A DNA stretch of 64,000 bases. It comes from Abditibacteriaceae bacterium (lineage in GTDB: Bacteria; Armatimonadota; Abditibacteriia; Abditibacteriales; Abditibacteriaceae). The DNA lies in assembly GCA_019239895.1 (NCBI GenBank), contig JAFAZH010000002.1:62001-126000 (forward strand). Reading direction: 5' to 3'. The notes beneath the pieces are model-generated. The model saw nothing but the letters and a program-made list of their open reading frames with translations. It had not been told where the DNA came from and ran no database searches. Made by a program: the position numbers and the translations under genes. The stretch's first letter is position 1. Each line of letters starts with the position of its first letter. Of the stretch, positions 1 through 9,972 are shown piece by piece.

Positions 1-822
1 GCCTTTGCCATCCAACGTGACGCGATAACCAGGAATCCAGCGCATTCCTTTTTGCAAATAGACCATGCCAACTGGTGTTGTGCGTTGCGGCTTCTGGCGG
101 CCCCAATCGAGTTGTAGCGTCAAAAGGTTGCGAAACTCTTCATTCCCTAATTGCGCCTTCGGCGTGTTTTTAAAAGTGACATCCTGAATGCGTTCCACGG
201 GCAGCACGCGCACGCCATCTGCCGCCTTCAAAAGAATAATGTTGCCCGGCTGCGGCAGGGTTTGGCCCGTCGTCACGGGAACGCTGGAGGCATCGGCTGG
301 ATTAACGGTTGGAGCCGGGCCAGTCGCATCTAATTCGGTTGAGCTACGCGCAGGCACCGCAAGGATTTGGGCCGCATATTTGGTGTTGTTATAGTCAGTG
401 ATGACCACCTCCGCCCCGATATTGGCTTCGAGCAGTTCACGGATGTTTAAAGCAGTGCGATCCACAATTAAGCGGCGTGGGCTGGCTACCACACCTCTTA
501 ACTTCACGTTGGTGTTAGCCGAGTAGGGCCAAAAGGTACCAATGACGGGCACTGGCAAATAGTCGAGCAACACATTGCCGGTGCCATCTACAGGCATCGC
601 CCCTTCATGCAAAACAAAGGCGTGCCCATCTTTAAAAACCGTGATCTCTCGCACTGGCATCTTTGCCAACGCGCTTAAATGAGGAGTATCCGCAGCGGTT
701 GCCACCGTGAGTGGGAGCGACGCGCTATTTGATGAGAGCGGGGCGGCCAGGGCTGGCCGCCCATTCTTTATCGCCGAGAATGCCATCCATGTTGCCAGCA
801 GAATTGCAGGAGTTTTCAGCAT
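1..822 (-). CDS. Secreted DUF4139-like protein (3' end outside window)
   Basis: The reading frame stays open from an ATG at 822 to the window edge (274 codons), so the C-terminus is missing. The N-terminus has a signal-peptide-like stretch (MLKTPAILLATWMAF, then an Ala-rich cleavage region). After it comes PVREITVFKDGHAFVLHEG, the opening of DUF4139 / mucoidy-inhibitor-like proteins, in which a short beta module is followed by a conserved segment. The visible end, with a W-IPGYRV motif, fits the start of that second segment. Function is unknown; an exported envelope protein is likely. It is transcribed in the same direction as arnT, 64 bp downstream of it, so co-transcription is possible. Confidence 0.6.
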   Translation of the reverse strand, partial: MLKTPAILLATWMAFSAIKNGRPALAAPLSSNSASLPLTVATAADTPHLSALAKMPVREITVFKDGHAFVLHEGAMPVDGTGNVLLDYLPVPVIGTFWPYSANTNVKLRGVVASPRRLIVDRTALNIRELLEANIGAEVVITDYNNTKYAAQILAVPARSSTELDATGPAPTVNPADASSVPVTTGQTLPQPGNIILLKAADGVRVLPVERIQDVTFKNTPKAQLGNEEFRNLLTLQLDWGRQKPQRTTPVGMVYLQKGMRWIPGYRVTLDGKG

Positions 823-886
823 AACCCCTTGGACAAAGGGGGCAGGCACAAGTTTTATTTAACGCTGTAATAAGAAATTTGAGAGT

Positions 887-2779
887 TTACTGGCCTAACA
901 GCCCACCGGGTTTGGGTGGCGTTAAGGCGAGGGCAGCACGGTTGCCTAAAATCGAACGGCGTTTATTCCAGATAATTTCCTGCACATCGCCGCCAAACGC
1001 TTTTATATATTCCTGAGCGCCTTCGTGATCCCTGGCAAAACAGTAAACGGGCTGCGGACTTAGCAACAGGCGATGCAAATCTTGCATATCGTTCAGGAAC
1101 CAGACTTTTTGGTCTGCTGGCAGCATGTTCTCCGCACCAAATTTAAGTTCGCCCAGTTCTTTGACAATAATGCGCTTGCCCGTATAAAAGTTAACGCTCT
1201 GGGCATAGCTATCATACATAACGATTTTCGTCTCTGGCTTTAACCCAGGCCGGATATATTCCAGAAGCGACTTACAATAGTGATTGGGTGCCATAGCTGC
1301 TATCACTGGCATCATACCAGTAGTCAATAGAGCCATGCCGCCACCAACTACCGCCAACGTTCCCGGCAGATGCCGTCGCTGTGCACTAACAATTAAAGCA
1401 ACCGTCCAGAGCAGCAGGAAAATACCACCCACAACGGCAATCGCGGGGCTTAATTTTTCGATTTGATATAACTTCTTGGGGCCAATGCTTAAGCACACAA
1501 CGCCTGCTATACCCAGAATCAAACTGAGCAATGTTACACCACTGAACAGTGGTTTTTGCCAGGCTTCCTGCTGGTGCCGCCAGAGCCAGTCGAAGTAGGC
1601 GGCAAAAAGTAAGGCGCAAAAGGGCACCGCTGGCAGCACATAGGTCAACAGCTTGGAGGTTGATCCTGAAAAGAAGAAGACAATAAAAATGGCATTCAAC
1701 AGCAAATAAATCAGAGCACGTTGGGCTTCAGTCCGCGCGGGCCACACTTTTTTCCATCCCATCACCACAGCGCCCGGCAGAAAAGCCGACCAGGGGAACA
1801 GCATGAGGGGCAGAAATTTAAAGAAGTAGCTAAAACTTTGCTCATGTTCACGGTCTTTATCGCGGCCTAAATAACGCCCGATATGCTGGCGATACCAGAA
1901 GAAATGATTGAATTCCGGGTTACGCTGGGCGACTAAGGTAAACCAGGGAGCCGTAATCAGGAAGAATAGTGGCACCCCGATTAGCCATTGCATTTTGGAT
2001 AGCACTGGCCACTGCCCGCAAAGCCACAAGTAGCAAAAGATAGGCGTGCCCACTAACACCACAGCCACTGGCCCTTTCGCCAGCACTGCAAGCGCAAGGC
2101 TGATCCAAAACCCGATAAAATAGTCGCGCTGCCGTGTGCCACTATCGGTATGCCCTAACCACCAGAAGGTTGCGGTCAAGAAGAGAATTACCGACAGCAA
2201 CATATCAATCACTAATTCCCGTGCGAGAATCGGCCAGATTAGAGAAGTCGCCAGAATCACCGCACCCAATAGCCCGGCGCGATGGCCAAACATACGGCGT
2301 CCCAGAGCATAAGCCGTATAAAGCCCGATCAAAGCAGCCAAGGCAGGTATTAAACGACCCGCAAATTCATTAAAGCCAAAGAGCTTAAAAGAGGCCGCAA
2401 CACTCCAGTAGAGCAGCGGTGGCTTTTCAAAATACTTTAAGTAGTTGAGCGTGGGGGTAATCAGGTCATGTCGTTCCAGCATCTCGCGCGGAATTTCGGC
2501 ATAACGCCCCTCATCAGGATCGAAGAAGCCCCAGCCACCCAGCAGAAAGAAAAATAAAGGAATGGAGAGCAGCGTAATGCAAGCCAGCGCCATCCAGGTC
2601 TGCTGGCTTGATGGCTGTTCAAGGGGGCTGCCAGGAATGGCACCCGCAGCAGGATAATTTTCGTTGGTCTCGCCATTGCTGAGTGGCTTGACAGCATCGC
2701 GCACGGCCAATTTGCGTGCTGATGCCGTATCGAAGTGAGTGGCTTTAGAGGGTGCCCAACTGGTTAAAAATGACCGCAT
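887..2779 (-). CDS. arnT: ArnT-like lipid A 4-amino-4-deoxy-L-arabinose transferase (GT39/PMT family)
   Basis: A polytopic membrane glycosyltransferase of 630 residues. ArnT moves aminoarabinose from undecaprenyl phosphate to lipid A on the periplasmic face of the inner membrane. After about 60 polar N-terminal residues and a first hydrophobic helix (about 62-83) comes PDEGRYAEIPREM (about 88-100), the family signature in the first periplasmic loop, then FEKPPLLYW, and about ten further hydrophobic segments. A soluble C-terminal region follows. Length without the N-terminal extension matches E. coli ArnT (550). The gene is divergent from arnBCAD with a 260-bp gap, unlike the co-linear E. coli operon. 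GT39 members vary in substrate, so the call rests on both the motif and the arn context. Confidence 0.8.
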   Translation of the reverse strand: MRSFLTSWAPSKATHFDTASARKLAVRDAVKPLSNGETNENYPAAGAIPGSPLEQPSSQQTWMALACITLLSIPLFFFLLGGWGFFDPDEGRYAEIPREMLERHDLITPTLNYLKYFEKPPLLYWSVAASFKLFGFNEFAGRLIPALAALIGLYTAYALGRRMFGHRAGLLGAVILATSLIWPILARELVIDMLLSVILFLTATFWWLGHTDSGTRQRDYFIGFWISLALAVLAKGPVAVVLVGTPIFCYLWLCGQWPVLSKMQWLIGVPLFFLITAPWFTLVAQRNPEFNHFFWYRQHIGRYLGRDKDREHEQSFSYFFKFLPLMLFPWSAFLPGAVVMGWKKVWPARTEAQRALIYLLLNAIFIVFFFSGSTSKLLTYVLPAVPFCALLFAAYFDWLWRHQQEAWQKPLFSGVTLLSLILGIAGVVCLSIGPKKLYQIEKLSPAIAVVGGIFLLLWTVALIVSAQRRHLPGTLAVVGGGMALLTTGMMPVIAAMAPNHYCKSLLEYIRPGLKPETKIVMYDSYAQSVNFYTGKRIIVKELGELKFGAENMLPADQKVWFLNDMQDLHRLLLSPQPVYCFARDHEGAQEYIKAFGGDVQEIIWNKRRSILGNRAALALTPPKPGGLLGQ

Positions 2780-2857
2780 ATAAATTTTGAAGGTAATAAC
2801 GGGAATCCTATCATTTCTAACAAAAAGGGAGCAGGAGTGCCAAGTCAGAGTGTTCCT

Positions 2858-2886
2858 TTAATGTCATGTTAGTCCATTGCTATAAT
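2858..2886 (+). promoter_or_regulatory. Putative sigma-70-type promoter for arnBCAD
   Basis: A perfect TATAAT lies at 2881-2886. A weak -35 (TTAATG, three of six matches) sits at 2858-2863 with a 17-bp spacer. Transcription would leave a leader of about 150 nt before the arnB ATG. The region is the only intergenic space available to both arnT and arnBCAD, so regulation of both probably acts here. I see no clear regulator box. Confidence 0.35.
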
Positions 2887-3039
2887 ATAACGCGTACATT
2901 TCCGAGCGTGGCTAAGAATCTTCTCATCTTGATTAAAACATAATCAACCTTTAGGTTTTCAGGCGTCTGAGTTATTGACCATGCTTAGCTCGTTCCATCG
3001 CTACGAAAATGGGATCAGAACCATTAGATTTAAGTTTTC

Positions 3040-4242
3040 ATGAATAATGCTCTTCGCCGTGCCGAGTTTCTCCCCTTTTCGCGTCCTCAAATTAGTGAGA
3101 CCGAGATTGCGGAAGTCGCTGATGTGCTGCGCTCTGGCTGGATTACTACCGGCCCCAAGACAGCGCAATTTGAGGACGCGTTCCGTCAATACGTGGGCTG
3201 CGGCGGTGCGGTGGCCCTGGCTTCGGCCACGGCAGGGATGCATGTCGCCCTGGCCGCACTGGGCATTGGCCCCGGCGATGAAGTTATAACGCCCTCCATT
3301 ACATGGGTTTCTACGGTGAACCTCATCGTCCTGAGTGGCGCGACACCCGTTTTTGTAGATGTAGACCGCGACACCCTCTTAGTGCAGCCCGCAGCCATTC
3401 AAGAGAAGATAACCGAACGCACCCGTGCTATTGTGCCAGTGCATTATGCCGGGGTGCCCGTAGACTTAGACCCGCTTCGCCAGTTAGCGGCGGCTCATAA
3501 TATTACTCTTATCGAAGACGCCGCTCATGCCGCAGGCACTCTTTATAAAGGCGAGAAAATTGGGGCGCAGGGCACTTCGATATTCTCTTTTCACCCCATT
3601 AAGAACATGACCACGGGCGAAGGCGGCATGTTTTGCTCGGATGATGCCGAACTTGTCGAGCGCGTGCGCCGCCTCAAGTTTCATGGTTTAGGGGTGGATG
3701 CCTTTGATCGCCAGATGCAGGGACGGTCGCCGCAAGCCGAAGTCTTGGAGCCAGGCTATAAATACAACCTGACTGACATTAATTCGGTGTTGGGTTTAGG
3801 CCAATTGGCGCGTCTGGAGGAGTTTATCGAGCGGCGGGCGCAACTGGCCAGGCGTTACCACGAGCTGTTAGCTCAATATGAACTATTAGCCGAAGTGGAG
3901 GGCATTCTGCCGTTGAGTAAGCCTGGCTATAATTTCCGCCATGCCTGGCACCTCTTTATTGTGCGGGTGGATAGTGAACGCGCCGGACTCAGCCGCGATC
4001 AGTTCATGGCCGCCTTAAAAGAATACAATATCGGCACGGGCCTACACTTCCGCGCCGTACATTTACAGAAATATTACACTGAAGCTATGGGCTGTGAGCG
4101 TGGCATGTTACCCAATACGGAATGGAACTCCGACCGCATCTGCTCGCTTCCCTTCTTTCCCGCGATGGCAGATGAGGACGTAGATTCCGTCGTGGCCGCC
4201 ATTAAAGATGTCCTGGCCAGAGCGCGTCGAGGTTCGCTTTGA
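3040..4242 (+). CDS. arnB: UDP-4-amino-4-deoxy-L-arabinose-oxoglutarate aminotransferase
   Basis: A PLP-dependent DegT/DnrJ/EryC1/StrS aminotransferase of 400 residues. It converts UDP-4-keto-arabinose to UDP-Ara4N using glutamate. FLPFSRP near the N-terminus, GWITTGPK (33-40), SATAGMH (62-68), GDEVITPS and [14 protein letters not shown] (183-196, Schiff-base Lys188) follow E. coli ArnB closely, as does [13 protein letters not shown]. No strong Shine-Dalgarno precedes the ATG at 3040. It is the first gene of a tight arnB-arnC-arnA-arnD run and overlaps arnC by 4 nt. Similarity is high enough to separate it from generic sugar aminotransferases. Confidence 0.93.
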   Translation: MNNALRRAEFLPFSRPQISETEIAEVADVLRSGWITTGPKTAQFEDAFRQYVGCGGAVALASATAGMHVALAALGIGPGDEVITPSITWVSTVNLIVLSGATPVFVDVDRDTLLVQPAAIQEKITERTRAIVPVHYAGVPVDLDPLRQLAAAHNITLIEDAAHAAGTLYKGEKIGAQGTSIFSFHPIKNMTTGEGGMFCSDDAELVERVRRLKFHGLGVDAFDRQMQGRSPQAEVLEPGYKYNLTDINSVLGLGQLARLEEFIERRAQLARRYHELLAQYELLAEVEGILPLSKPGYNFRHAWHLFIVRVDSERAGLSRDQFMAALKEYNIGTGLHFRAVHLQKYYTEAMGCERGMLPNTEWNSDRICSLPFFPAMADEDVDSVVAAIKDVLARARRGSL

Positions 4243-5363
4243 ATCAACTCTCTTCCCTACCCGTCACTCCGGCTACGGTCTCCGTAGTAGTGCCCGTGTT
4301 CAACGAAGAAGTGAACATTCGGGAGTTTATCCAACGCACCTTAGCCGCTTGCCGAACCTTGCAACGGCCATTTGAAATTATCTTGATTGATGATGGCAGC
4401 AAGGACGCCTCGACCCAGATTATCGCCCAAGCTGCCCAGGAGAACCCCGGTGAAATTGTGGGTATTGTGTTAAACCGCAACTACGGCCAACACTCGGCGA
4501 TTATGGCGGGCTTTAACGAAGCACGAGGCGATGTGGTGATTACTCTCGATGCCGACCTGCAAAACCCACCCGAAGAAATTCCGAACTTGGTAGCTAAAAC
4601 CGATGAGGGCTATGATGTGGTGGGCACCATCCGCCTTAACCGTGAGGACAGCACCTTTCGCAAGATGGCTTCCTCTATCATCAACAAAGTAACGGCCAAA
4701 GCTACCGGGGTGATGATGCACGATTACGGCTGTATGCTGCGTGCCTACAGCCGCTCCGTCGTACAGGCGATGTTACAGTGCCACGAGCGCAGCACCTTTA
4801 TTCCCGTCCTGGCCAATAGCTTCGCCGGTAACACTACGGAAATCGAGGTTAAGCACGCGGCACGCGGTGGGGGAGAATCGAAATACTCGTTGTGGAAACT
4901 CATCAACTTGCAGTTCGACCTGCTGACGAGCATCACCACCTTTCCCCTCCGCTTATTGAGCATCTTAGGCACCTTCGTCTCTTTATTGGGCATTAGCCTT
5001 GGTCTGCTGCTGCTGATTGGCCGCCTCGCCTACGGCCATGTGTGGGCCAATGAAGGGACGTTTACGCTCTTTGCTTTGCTGTTTATCTTCGTCGGTTTGC
5101 AATTTATCGGCATGGGCTTGTTGGGCGAATATATTGGGCGAATTTACCATGATGTACGCGCCCGCCCTCGCTATTTTGTGCGTAAGGTTGAAGGACATAG
5201 CCAATTGCACCAGGCGCGACTGGTGACACCCGACTCATTGATAAATAACGCGTCCGAAGTGGCCGCCTTGAACGGCGCACCCAATAATGCGCCCCTGGCT
5301 CATGCCTCACTGCCGCATTCACCGTTAACTCAACATCCTCAAGAACAGGAAACCTCTTCATGA
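4239..5363 (+). CDS. arnC: Undecaprenyl-phosphate 4-deoxy-4-formamido-L-arabinose transferase
   Basis: A GT2 membrane glycosyltransferase of 374 residues that puts formyl-Ara4N on undecaprenyl phosphate at the cytoplasmic face. The GT-A core has [33 protein letters not shown] and [13 protein letters not shown], all hallmarks of ArnC. Two C-terminal transmembrane helices (about 240-310) are followed by [19 protein letters not shown]. An additional C-terminal tail of about 50 residues, rich in Ala, Asn, Pro and His, is not in E. coli ArnC (322 residues). The start is a TTG at 4239 overlapping the arnB TGA stop. It overlaps arnA by 4 nt (ATGA), which points to translational coupling. Confidence 0.93.
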   Translation: MNQLSSLPVTPATVSVVVPVFNEEVNIREFIQRTLAACRTLQRPFEIILIDDGSKDASTQIIAQAAQENPGEIVGIVLNRNYGQHSAIMAGFNEARGDVVITLDADLQNPPEEIPNLVAKTDEGYDVVGTIRLNREDSTFRKMASSIINKVTAKATGVMMHDYGCMLRAYSRSVVQAMLQCHERSTFIPVLANSFAGNTTEIEVKHAARGGGESKYSLWKLINLQFDLLTSITTFPLRLLSILGTFVSLLGISLGLLLLIGRLAYGHVWANEGTFTLFALLFIFVGLQFIGMGLLGEYIGRIYHDVRARPRYFVRKVEGHSQLHQARLVTPDSLINNASEVAALNGAPNNAPLAHASLPHSPLTQHPQEQETSS

Positions 5364-7363
5364 AAGCCGTAGTGCTTGCTTATCACAGCGTCGGCTGCGC
5401 CGGTATCCAGGCGCTGCTGCGACATGGTTTTGAAATTGCTGCCGTTTTTACGCACCGCGATGATCCGCACGAAAACACCTGGTTTAGCTCCGTTGCTGAG
5501 TTAACCGCGCAAGAAGGGTTGCCCGTTTACGCCCCGGAGGACATTAATCACCCGCTCTGGGTCGCCAAGATCAAGCAGCTTGCGCCGGATATTATTTTTT
5601 CGTTTTACTACCGCAACCTGGTGCGTTCGCCCATCCTGGAGATTCCGCCCCAGGGCTGCCTAAATTTACACGGTTCTTTTTTGCCGAAATATCGGGGCCG
5701 CAGTCCAGTCAATTGGGTGTTAGTCAACGGTGAAACCGAAACGGGAGTCACTCTCCACTACATGACGCCCCGCCCTGATGATGGCGATATAGTGGCGCAA
5801 GTCCGCATTCCCATCACCGAAGACGACACGGCCCGCACTCTTTTCGATAAAACCATAACGGCTTCCACCGAACTATTAGATGGGGTGCTGCCACAAATTC
5901 TCAATGGCACTGCGCCGCGCACGCCCCAGAACCACGATGAAGCCACTTATTTCGGCGGTCGCAAGCCTGCCGATGGCGAGATTGACTGGTCGCGCAGCGC
6001 GCGCGAAATTCGTAATTTAGTGCGCGCCGTGACCCACCCCTACCCTGGCGCTTTTACCTATTCCGGCGACCGTTCCTTGCTCGTGTGGAAAGCGACCATT
6101 ATGCCAGGTGAAGGCGGCTACATACCCAGCACCATTATTTCCACCGATCCGCTCGTGGTAGCCTGCGGTCAGGATACTTTGCGCTTAGATCAAGTCCAAC
6201 CGGGGGGCGGGGTGGATATGTCTGGTGCGCAAGCAGTCGAAGAATTGGGGCTGGCGAAAGGTTTAAAGCTGGGTGCGCCTGCTACCCGCAAAATCCATCG
6301 CAAAACGCGCGTGTTGATTCTGGGCGTCAACGGCTTTATTGGTAATGCTCTTGGCGAACGCCTCCTACAAAGTGACGACTATGATGTGCATGGCATGGAC
6401 TTGCAATCGGATAAAATTGAGCGTCTGCTTGGTCGTCCGGGTTTTCACTTCACCGAAGGCGACATCGCCATTCACCGCGAGTGGATTGAATATCATGTGC
6501 GCAAGTGCGATGTCGTCTTGCCTTTAGTCGCTATCGCCACACCGATAGAATATGTGCGCAACCCACTCCGCGTCTTTAATCTCGACTTTGAAGAAAATCT
6601 GCGCGTCATTCGCTACTGCGTCAAATATCGCAAGCGAGTGGTCTTCCCCTCAACTTCCGAAGTCTATGGCATGTGTGATGAGCCGGAGTTCGATGAGGAC
6701 AACTCAAAGCTGGTGTTAGGCCCGATTCGGATGCAACGCTGGATTTACTCTTGCTCTAAGCAGTTATTAGACCGTGTGATCTGGGCCTATGGACAACAGG
6801 AAGGTTTAGACTTTACGCTTTTCCGTCCCTTTAACTGGATCGGCCCGCGCCTGGATAGCCTGCATTCAGCGCGCATCGGCAGTTCACGCGCTATCACTCA
6901 GCTCATTCTGAATTTGGTGGAAGGCAGCCCGATTAAGCTGGTAGATGGCGGCAAACAGCGGCGCTGCTTTACCGATGTGCAAGATGCTATTGAGTGCCTC
7001 TTCCGCATTGTGGAAAATAAAGAAGATATTTGCAAGAGTCAAATTTTCAACATCGGCAACCCGGATAATGAAGCCAGCATTGAAGAGTTGGCGCACCTTG
7101 TGGTCGAGCAGTTTGAAAGTCATCCTCTGCGCTCCCACTTCCCACCGTTAGCAGGCATTCATGGGGTGGAAAGCGGCCAGTATTATGGCGCAGGCTATCA
7201 AGATGTCGAGCACCGTCGTCCCAGTATCAAAAAAGCTCGCAAGTTGCTTGATTGGCAGCCGACGATTGGACTGCGCGAATCCATCGCTACGACGGTAGAC
7301 TTTTTCCTGCGTGAAGCAGTTGAATCGGGGGAATTCGGGGCGTCGTTAGATGACGATGAGTAG
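5360..7363 (+). CDS. arnA: Bifunctional UDP-Ara4N formyltransferase / UDP-glucuronate decarboxylase
   Basis: A two-domain cytoplasmic enzyme of 667 residues (E. coli ArnA: 660). The N-terminal formyltransferase (about 1-305) has [19 protein letters not shown]. The catalytic Asn102, His104 and Asp140 fall at the same numbers as in E. coli. The C-terminal NAD-dependent decarboxylase (about 313-660) has the Rossmann GVNGFIG (near 320), FPSTSEVYG with the Ser-Glu pair, the YxxxK motif YSCSK, and [10 protein letters not shown] with the essential Arg. Both activities are therefore probably intact. It makes UDP-4-keto-arabinose for ArnB and formylates UDP-Ara4N for ArnC. The stop codon lies inside a hairpin. 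Confidence 0.95.
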   Translation: MKAVVLAYHSVGCAGIQALLRHGFEIAAVFTHRDDPHENTWFSSVAELTAQEGLPVYAPEDINHPLWVAKIKQLAPDIIFSFYYRNLVRSPILEIPPQGCLNLHGSFLPKYRGRSPVNWVLVNGETETGVTLHYMTPRPDDGDIVAQVRIPITEDDTARTLFDKTITASTELLDGVLPQILNGTAPRTPQNHDEATYFGGRKPADGEIDWSRSAREIRNLVRAVTHPYPGAFTYSGDRSLLVWKATIMPGEGGYIPSTIISTDPLVVACGQDTLRLDQVQPGGGVDMSGAQAVEELGLAKGLKLGAPATRKIHRKTRVLILGVNGFIGNALGERLLQSDDYDVHGMDLQSDKIERLLGRPGFHFTEGDIAIHREWIEYHVRKCDVVLPLVAIATPIEYVRNPLRVFNLDFEENLRVIRYCVKYRKRVVFPSTSEVYGMCDEPEFDEDNSKLVLGPIRMQRWIYSCSKQLLDRVIWAYGQQEGLDFTLFRPFNWIGPRLDSLHSARIGSSRAITQLILNLVEGSPIKLVDGGKQRRCFTDVQDAIECLFRIVENKEDICKSQIFNIGNPDNEASIEELAHLVVEQFESHPLRSHFPPLAGIHGVESGQYYGAGYQDVEHRRPSIKKARKLLDWQPTIGLRESIATTVDFFLREAVESGEFGASLDDDE

Positions 7364-7388
7364 AGACGCGATGAATCGCGTCTTTACT
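7359..7388. repeat. Hairpin overlapping the arnA stop codon
   Basis: Arms 7359-7372 and 7375-7388 pair at 13 of 14 positions around a 2-nt centre, with AGACGCGAT as the perfect core. The arnA TAG (7361-7363) lies in the left arm. Arms of the form GACGCGAT/ATCGCGTC are a familiar dispersed palindrome in several environmental phyla (from memory). Only a short TTTACT follows, so it is at best an attenuator between arnA and arnD. Confidence 0.6.
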
Positions 7389-7404
7389 GTCTCAGGAAAC
7401 ATAA

Positions 7405-8310
7405 ATGCAAATCGGACTGCGCATTGATGTGGATACGCTACGGGGCACGCGAGAAGGGGTGCCGCGCCTATGCCAGATACTAGCAGCCCGTAATATCCAC
7501 GGCACATTTTTCTTTTCGGTGGGGCCAGATAACATGGGCCGCCACCTGTGGCGGCTGCTGCGGCCCCAATTCCTGATTAAAATGCTGCGCAGTAACGCGC
7601 CCGGCTTATATGGCTGGGATATTATTCTGCGGGGCACCTTCTGGCCGGGGCCAATTATCGGAGAGAAAGCGGCAGATGCCATTCGCCAGGCTGCCCTGGA
7701 TGGCCATGAGATTGGCGTCCATGCCTGGGATCACCACGCGTGGCAATCTTCTACTGACCATGTGGCCGAGTCCACTGTTCATGCCTGGATACAACAAGCA
7801 GCGGATTTGCTCACACGTTTAACTGGCCAACCTCCGACGTGCGCAGCGGCTCCCGGCTGGCGTTGCACTGATGGGATTCTGCAAGATCGTGAACAGTTTC
7901 CTTTTCACTTCAATAGCGACTGCCGGGGCACCAGCATCTTTCGCCCCGTGGTAGAAAGTAAGGAACTCACACAGCCACAGATTCCCAATACCTTACCGAC
8001 TTATGATGAAGTTATCGGACAAAACGGCATCACTAATGAGACTTACAACGACTATCTGGTTGGGCAACTCAAACCCGATGCCTTAAATGTCTTAACGGTT
8101 CATGCCGAAGTGGAAGGCATTGTCTGTGCGGAGCTTTTCGAGCAGTTCTTAGATAAAGTCATAGCTCAAGGCGGACAGTTCGTGCCTCTGGGCCAGTTGT
8201 TGCCTTCGACCCGTGAGTCAGCCAGTAACCCTATTGAAAGAGGCAAAATCGTCAAACAGGTGATCCCTGGTCGGGAAGGTTGGGTTGGGGTACAGGCTCC
8301 AGTGGGTTAA
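7405..8310 (+). CDS. arnD: 4-deoxy-4-formamido-L-arabinose-phosphoundecaprenol deformylase
   Basis: A polysaccharide-deacetylase (NodB) fold protein of 301 residues (E. coli ArnD: 296). It removes the formyl group from undecaprenyl-phosphate-Ara4FN before flipping. RIDVDTLRGTREGVPRL near the N-terminus carries the metal-binding Asp pair. FFFSVGPDNMGRHLWRL, GHEIGVHAWDHHAWQ (His ligands) and APGWRC are family motifs. LTVHAEVEG near the C-terminus carries the late His. It ends the arn run. No arnE or arnF flippase gene follows; the next feature is a palindromic element and then a convergent gene. Confidence 0.93.
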   Translation: MQIGLRIDVDTLRGTREGVPRLCQILAARNIHGTFFFSVGPDNMGRHLWRLLRPQFLIKMLRSNAPGLYGWDIILRGTFWPGPIIGEKAADAIRQAALDGHEIGVHAWDHHAWQSSTDHVAESTVHAWIQQAADLLTRLTGQPPTCAAAPGWRCTDGILQDREQFPFHFNSDCRGTSIFRPVVESKELTQPQIPNTLPTYDEVIGQNGITNETYNDYLVGQLKPDALNVLTVHAEVEGIVCAELFEQFLDKVIAQGGQFVPLGQLLPSTRESASNPIERGKIVKQVIPGREGWVGVQAPVG

Positions 8311-8313
8311 GAT

Positions 8314-8447
8314 GCCGGGCATTAAAATACCCCGCAGGGAGGCTAAAGCCAACCGTCCTCCCGGACGGCCTCAAACTCTTACTCTATCGTGGCGTCCGGC
8401 AGGACGCTTGGCCAACGGCCTTCCCGCCGGGTATTTCAATGCCCGGC
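8314..8447. repeat. REP-like palindromic element between convergent arnD and lptF/G
   Basis: Outer arms 8314-8335 and 8426-8447 match at 20 of 22 positions. Two internal hairpins with 6-bp stems and 4-nt loops lie at 8353-8368 (CCGTCC/GGACGG) and 8392-8407 (GCGTCC/GGACGC). The whole can fold as a cloverleaf. The right arm ends exactly at the lptF/G TAA (8448-8450). Each half resembles the single hairpin at 9937-9972, so this looks like an inverted pair of REP-type units. It may also end transcription from both sides. No REP-associated transposase is in the window. Confidence 0.75.
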
Positions 8448-9761
8448 TTAACAGCGATCTTTCTTCCACACTAAACCACAACCAACCAGGGCAGTGGCTA
8501 CGGGCGAGAGGTAAGCCATGAGCATCGGATTCGCATCACCAGACCCACCCCAGGTCTGGGTCAGGATGTACCCGACATAGTAGAACAACAAAACGATCAA
8601 CGACAACCCCATTGCAACCCCACTACCGACGGAGCGTTGAGGGCGAATGCCCAGAGGCACGCCGATTAGTACCAGGGCTATGCAAATGAAAGGAGTCGCT
8701 ATCTTGTCATGAATACCGAATGTTATGCCCTGGATGAGTTCATTCTTCGATTTAACCCCGGCTATATCTTTGCTGTCCTGCATTTCGTGGCGCACTAGCT
8801 CTCGATAGCCCATTAATTCGGCAATTGAGGCCATTTCAAAATCACCATGCTCCAGATGTTGGCGCATGTTCATGGTAGCACTGCCTAACTGATGTGGGTC
8901 GGGAGCTTTATAACTGAGGTGTTTAAAGGTGGCCGCCCAGATGAAATCGTTTTTATCATCGCTTTTAGCTTGTACTTCCGTGCGCGTGCGATTATGATAA
9001 ATCACTTCGCCTGCATAAAAATCCCACTGGCCGGTTTTTAAATTCCAGACGGCACGCTCAGCATACACTTCTTTCGAGACATGCTGATCTTCATCGTGCT
9101 CTTGAATACGCGGTTGAATGAGGGTGCCCGTTTTCGGGTCGAAACTCTCAGCCTGAATGAGCCGCTTCAAGGGGCCGCGATTGCTGGGCGGGTCTTCAAA
9201 GCGAAAGTGTTCCTGCACTTTGCTGTTGGCTACGCTGCGTACCACGGCCACTTCCTTTTGCCGCTCGCAGAAAGGCATCAGGCGCTCTTGTAAGATAAAA
9301 GCCACCAGCATCAGCATTGCGCCCCAGGTCAGCGGGGCCACCAGCATCCGGCGCAGGCTCATGCCACCGCCAAAAGTGGCGGTTACTTCGCCACGACTGC
9401 TTAAATCGGTAAACGCTTGCACCGTGCCATATAGAATTGACATCGGCAGGGTAAAGAGTAAAATGCGCGGGATTTGATAGGCAATAAACACGGCCATACT
9501 GCCCAGCGTCAGAGAATTATCCACTAACTTGCGTGCGGCGGTAATGACCGCAACCGCGACCAACAACCCAGCAAACCAGCCCAACCCGCGCAGAGTCGCC
9601 TGCACGACATGGTTAAAGAGATAAAGGTCTATGATCTTGACCGGAAAGCGCGGCCCTCTTTGCTGACTGACATGAGGTTTATCGGCTTGTAGGGTCGAAG
9701 GCGCGGTGGTGGGGAGGAAAATCGGCGTTGTAGTTGGCCCAATATCTTCACTATGCTTCAC
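8448..9761 (-). CDS. LptF/LptG-family LPS export permease
   Basis: A YjgP/YjgQ-family inner-membrane protein of 437 residues. LptF and LptG form the membrane part of the LptB2FG transporter that lifts LPS from the inner membrane to the LptC-A-D bridge. The order is typical: three N-terminal helices (about 55-160) including RILLFTLPMSILYGT and LSSRGEVTA, a central periplasmic beta-jellyroll (about 170-330), and three C-terminal helices with CIALVLIGVPLGI. An extra N-terminal arm of about 40 polar residues is present. I cannot say whether it is LptF or LptG. Its place beside arn genes supports a shared role in LPS. REP-like hairpins lie at or just beyond both ends. Confidence 0.85.
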   Translation of the reverse strand: MKHSEDIGPTTTPIFLPTTAPSTLQADKPHVSQQRGPRFPVKIIDLYLFNHVVQATLRGLGWFAGLLVAVAVITAARKLVDNSLTLGSMAVFIAYQIPRILLFTLPMSILYGTVQAFTDLSSRGEVTATFGGGMSLRRMLVAPLTWGAMLMLVAFILQERLMPFCERQKEVAVVRSVANSKVQEHFRFEDPPSNRGPLKRLIQAESFDPKTGTLIQPRIQEHDEDQHVSKEVYAERAVWNLKTGQWDFYAGEVIYHNRTRTEVQAKSDDKNDFIWAATFKHLSYKAPDPHQLGSATMNMRQHLEHGDFEMASIAELMGYRELVRHEMQDSKDIAGVKSKNELIQGITFGIHDKIATPFICIALVLIGVPLGIRPQRSVGSGVAMGLSLIVLLFYYVGYILTQTWGGSGDANPMLMAYLSPVATALVGCGLVWKKDRC

Positions 9762-9936
9762 TGGGCCTCACCTGGCTTCACGGTATAAGATGCCATCATA
9801 GATTTCGCCATACCCCTGCGGACTTTATAATCCTGCACAACGAATAGTAGGACGGATAAGCCACAAGAAGTATCCCCGAAATTCGGTAGCAGAATAAACC
9901 GCTTGAAAGTATTATTGTCGGGGACGTTTATTACAA

Positions 9937-9972
9937 GTTGAGCCTTCCTGCCGGGCCTTTTATAGGCCCGGC
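9937..9972. repeat. Single REP-like hairpin
   Basis: GCCGGGCC (9950-9957) and GGCCCGGC (9965-9972) pair perfectly around TTTTATA. The preceding AGCCTTCCT and the spacing match the right half of the 8314-8447 element (GGCCTTCCC, then GCCGGG...GCCCGGC). The stem overlaps the stop codon of the PhyH gene (9972-9974). The rest of the 210-bp gap up to lptF/G shows no supported gene. Confidence 0.65.
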
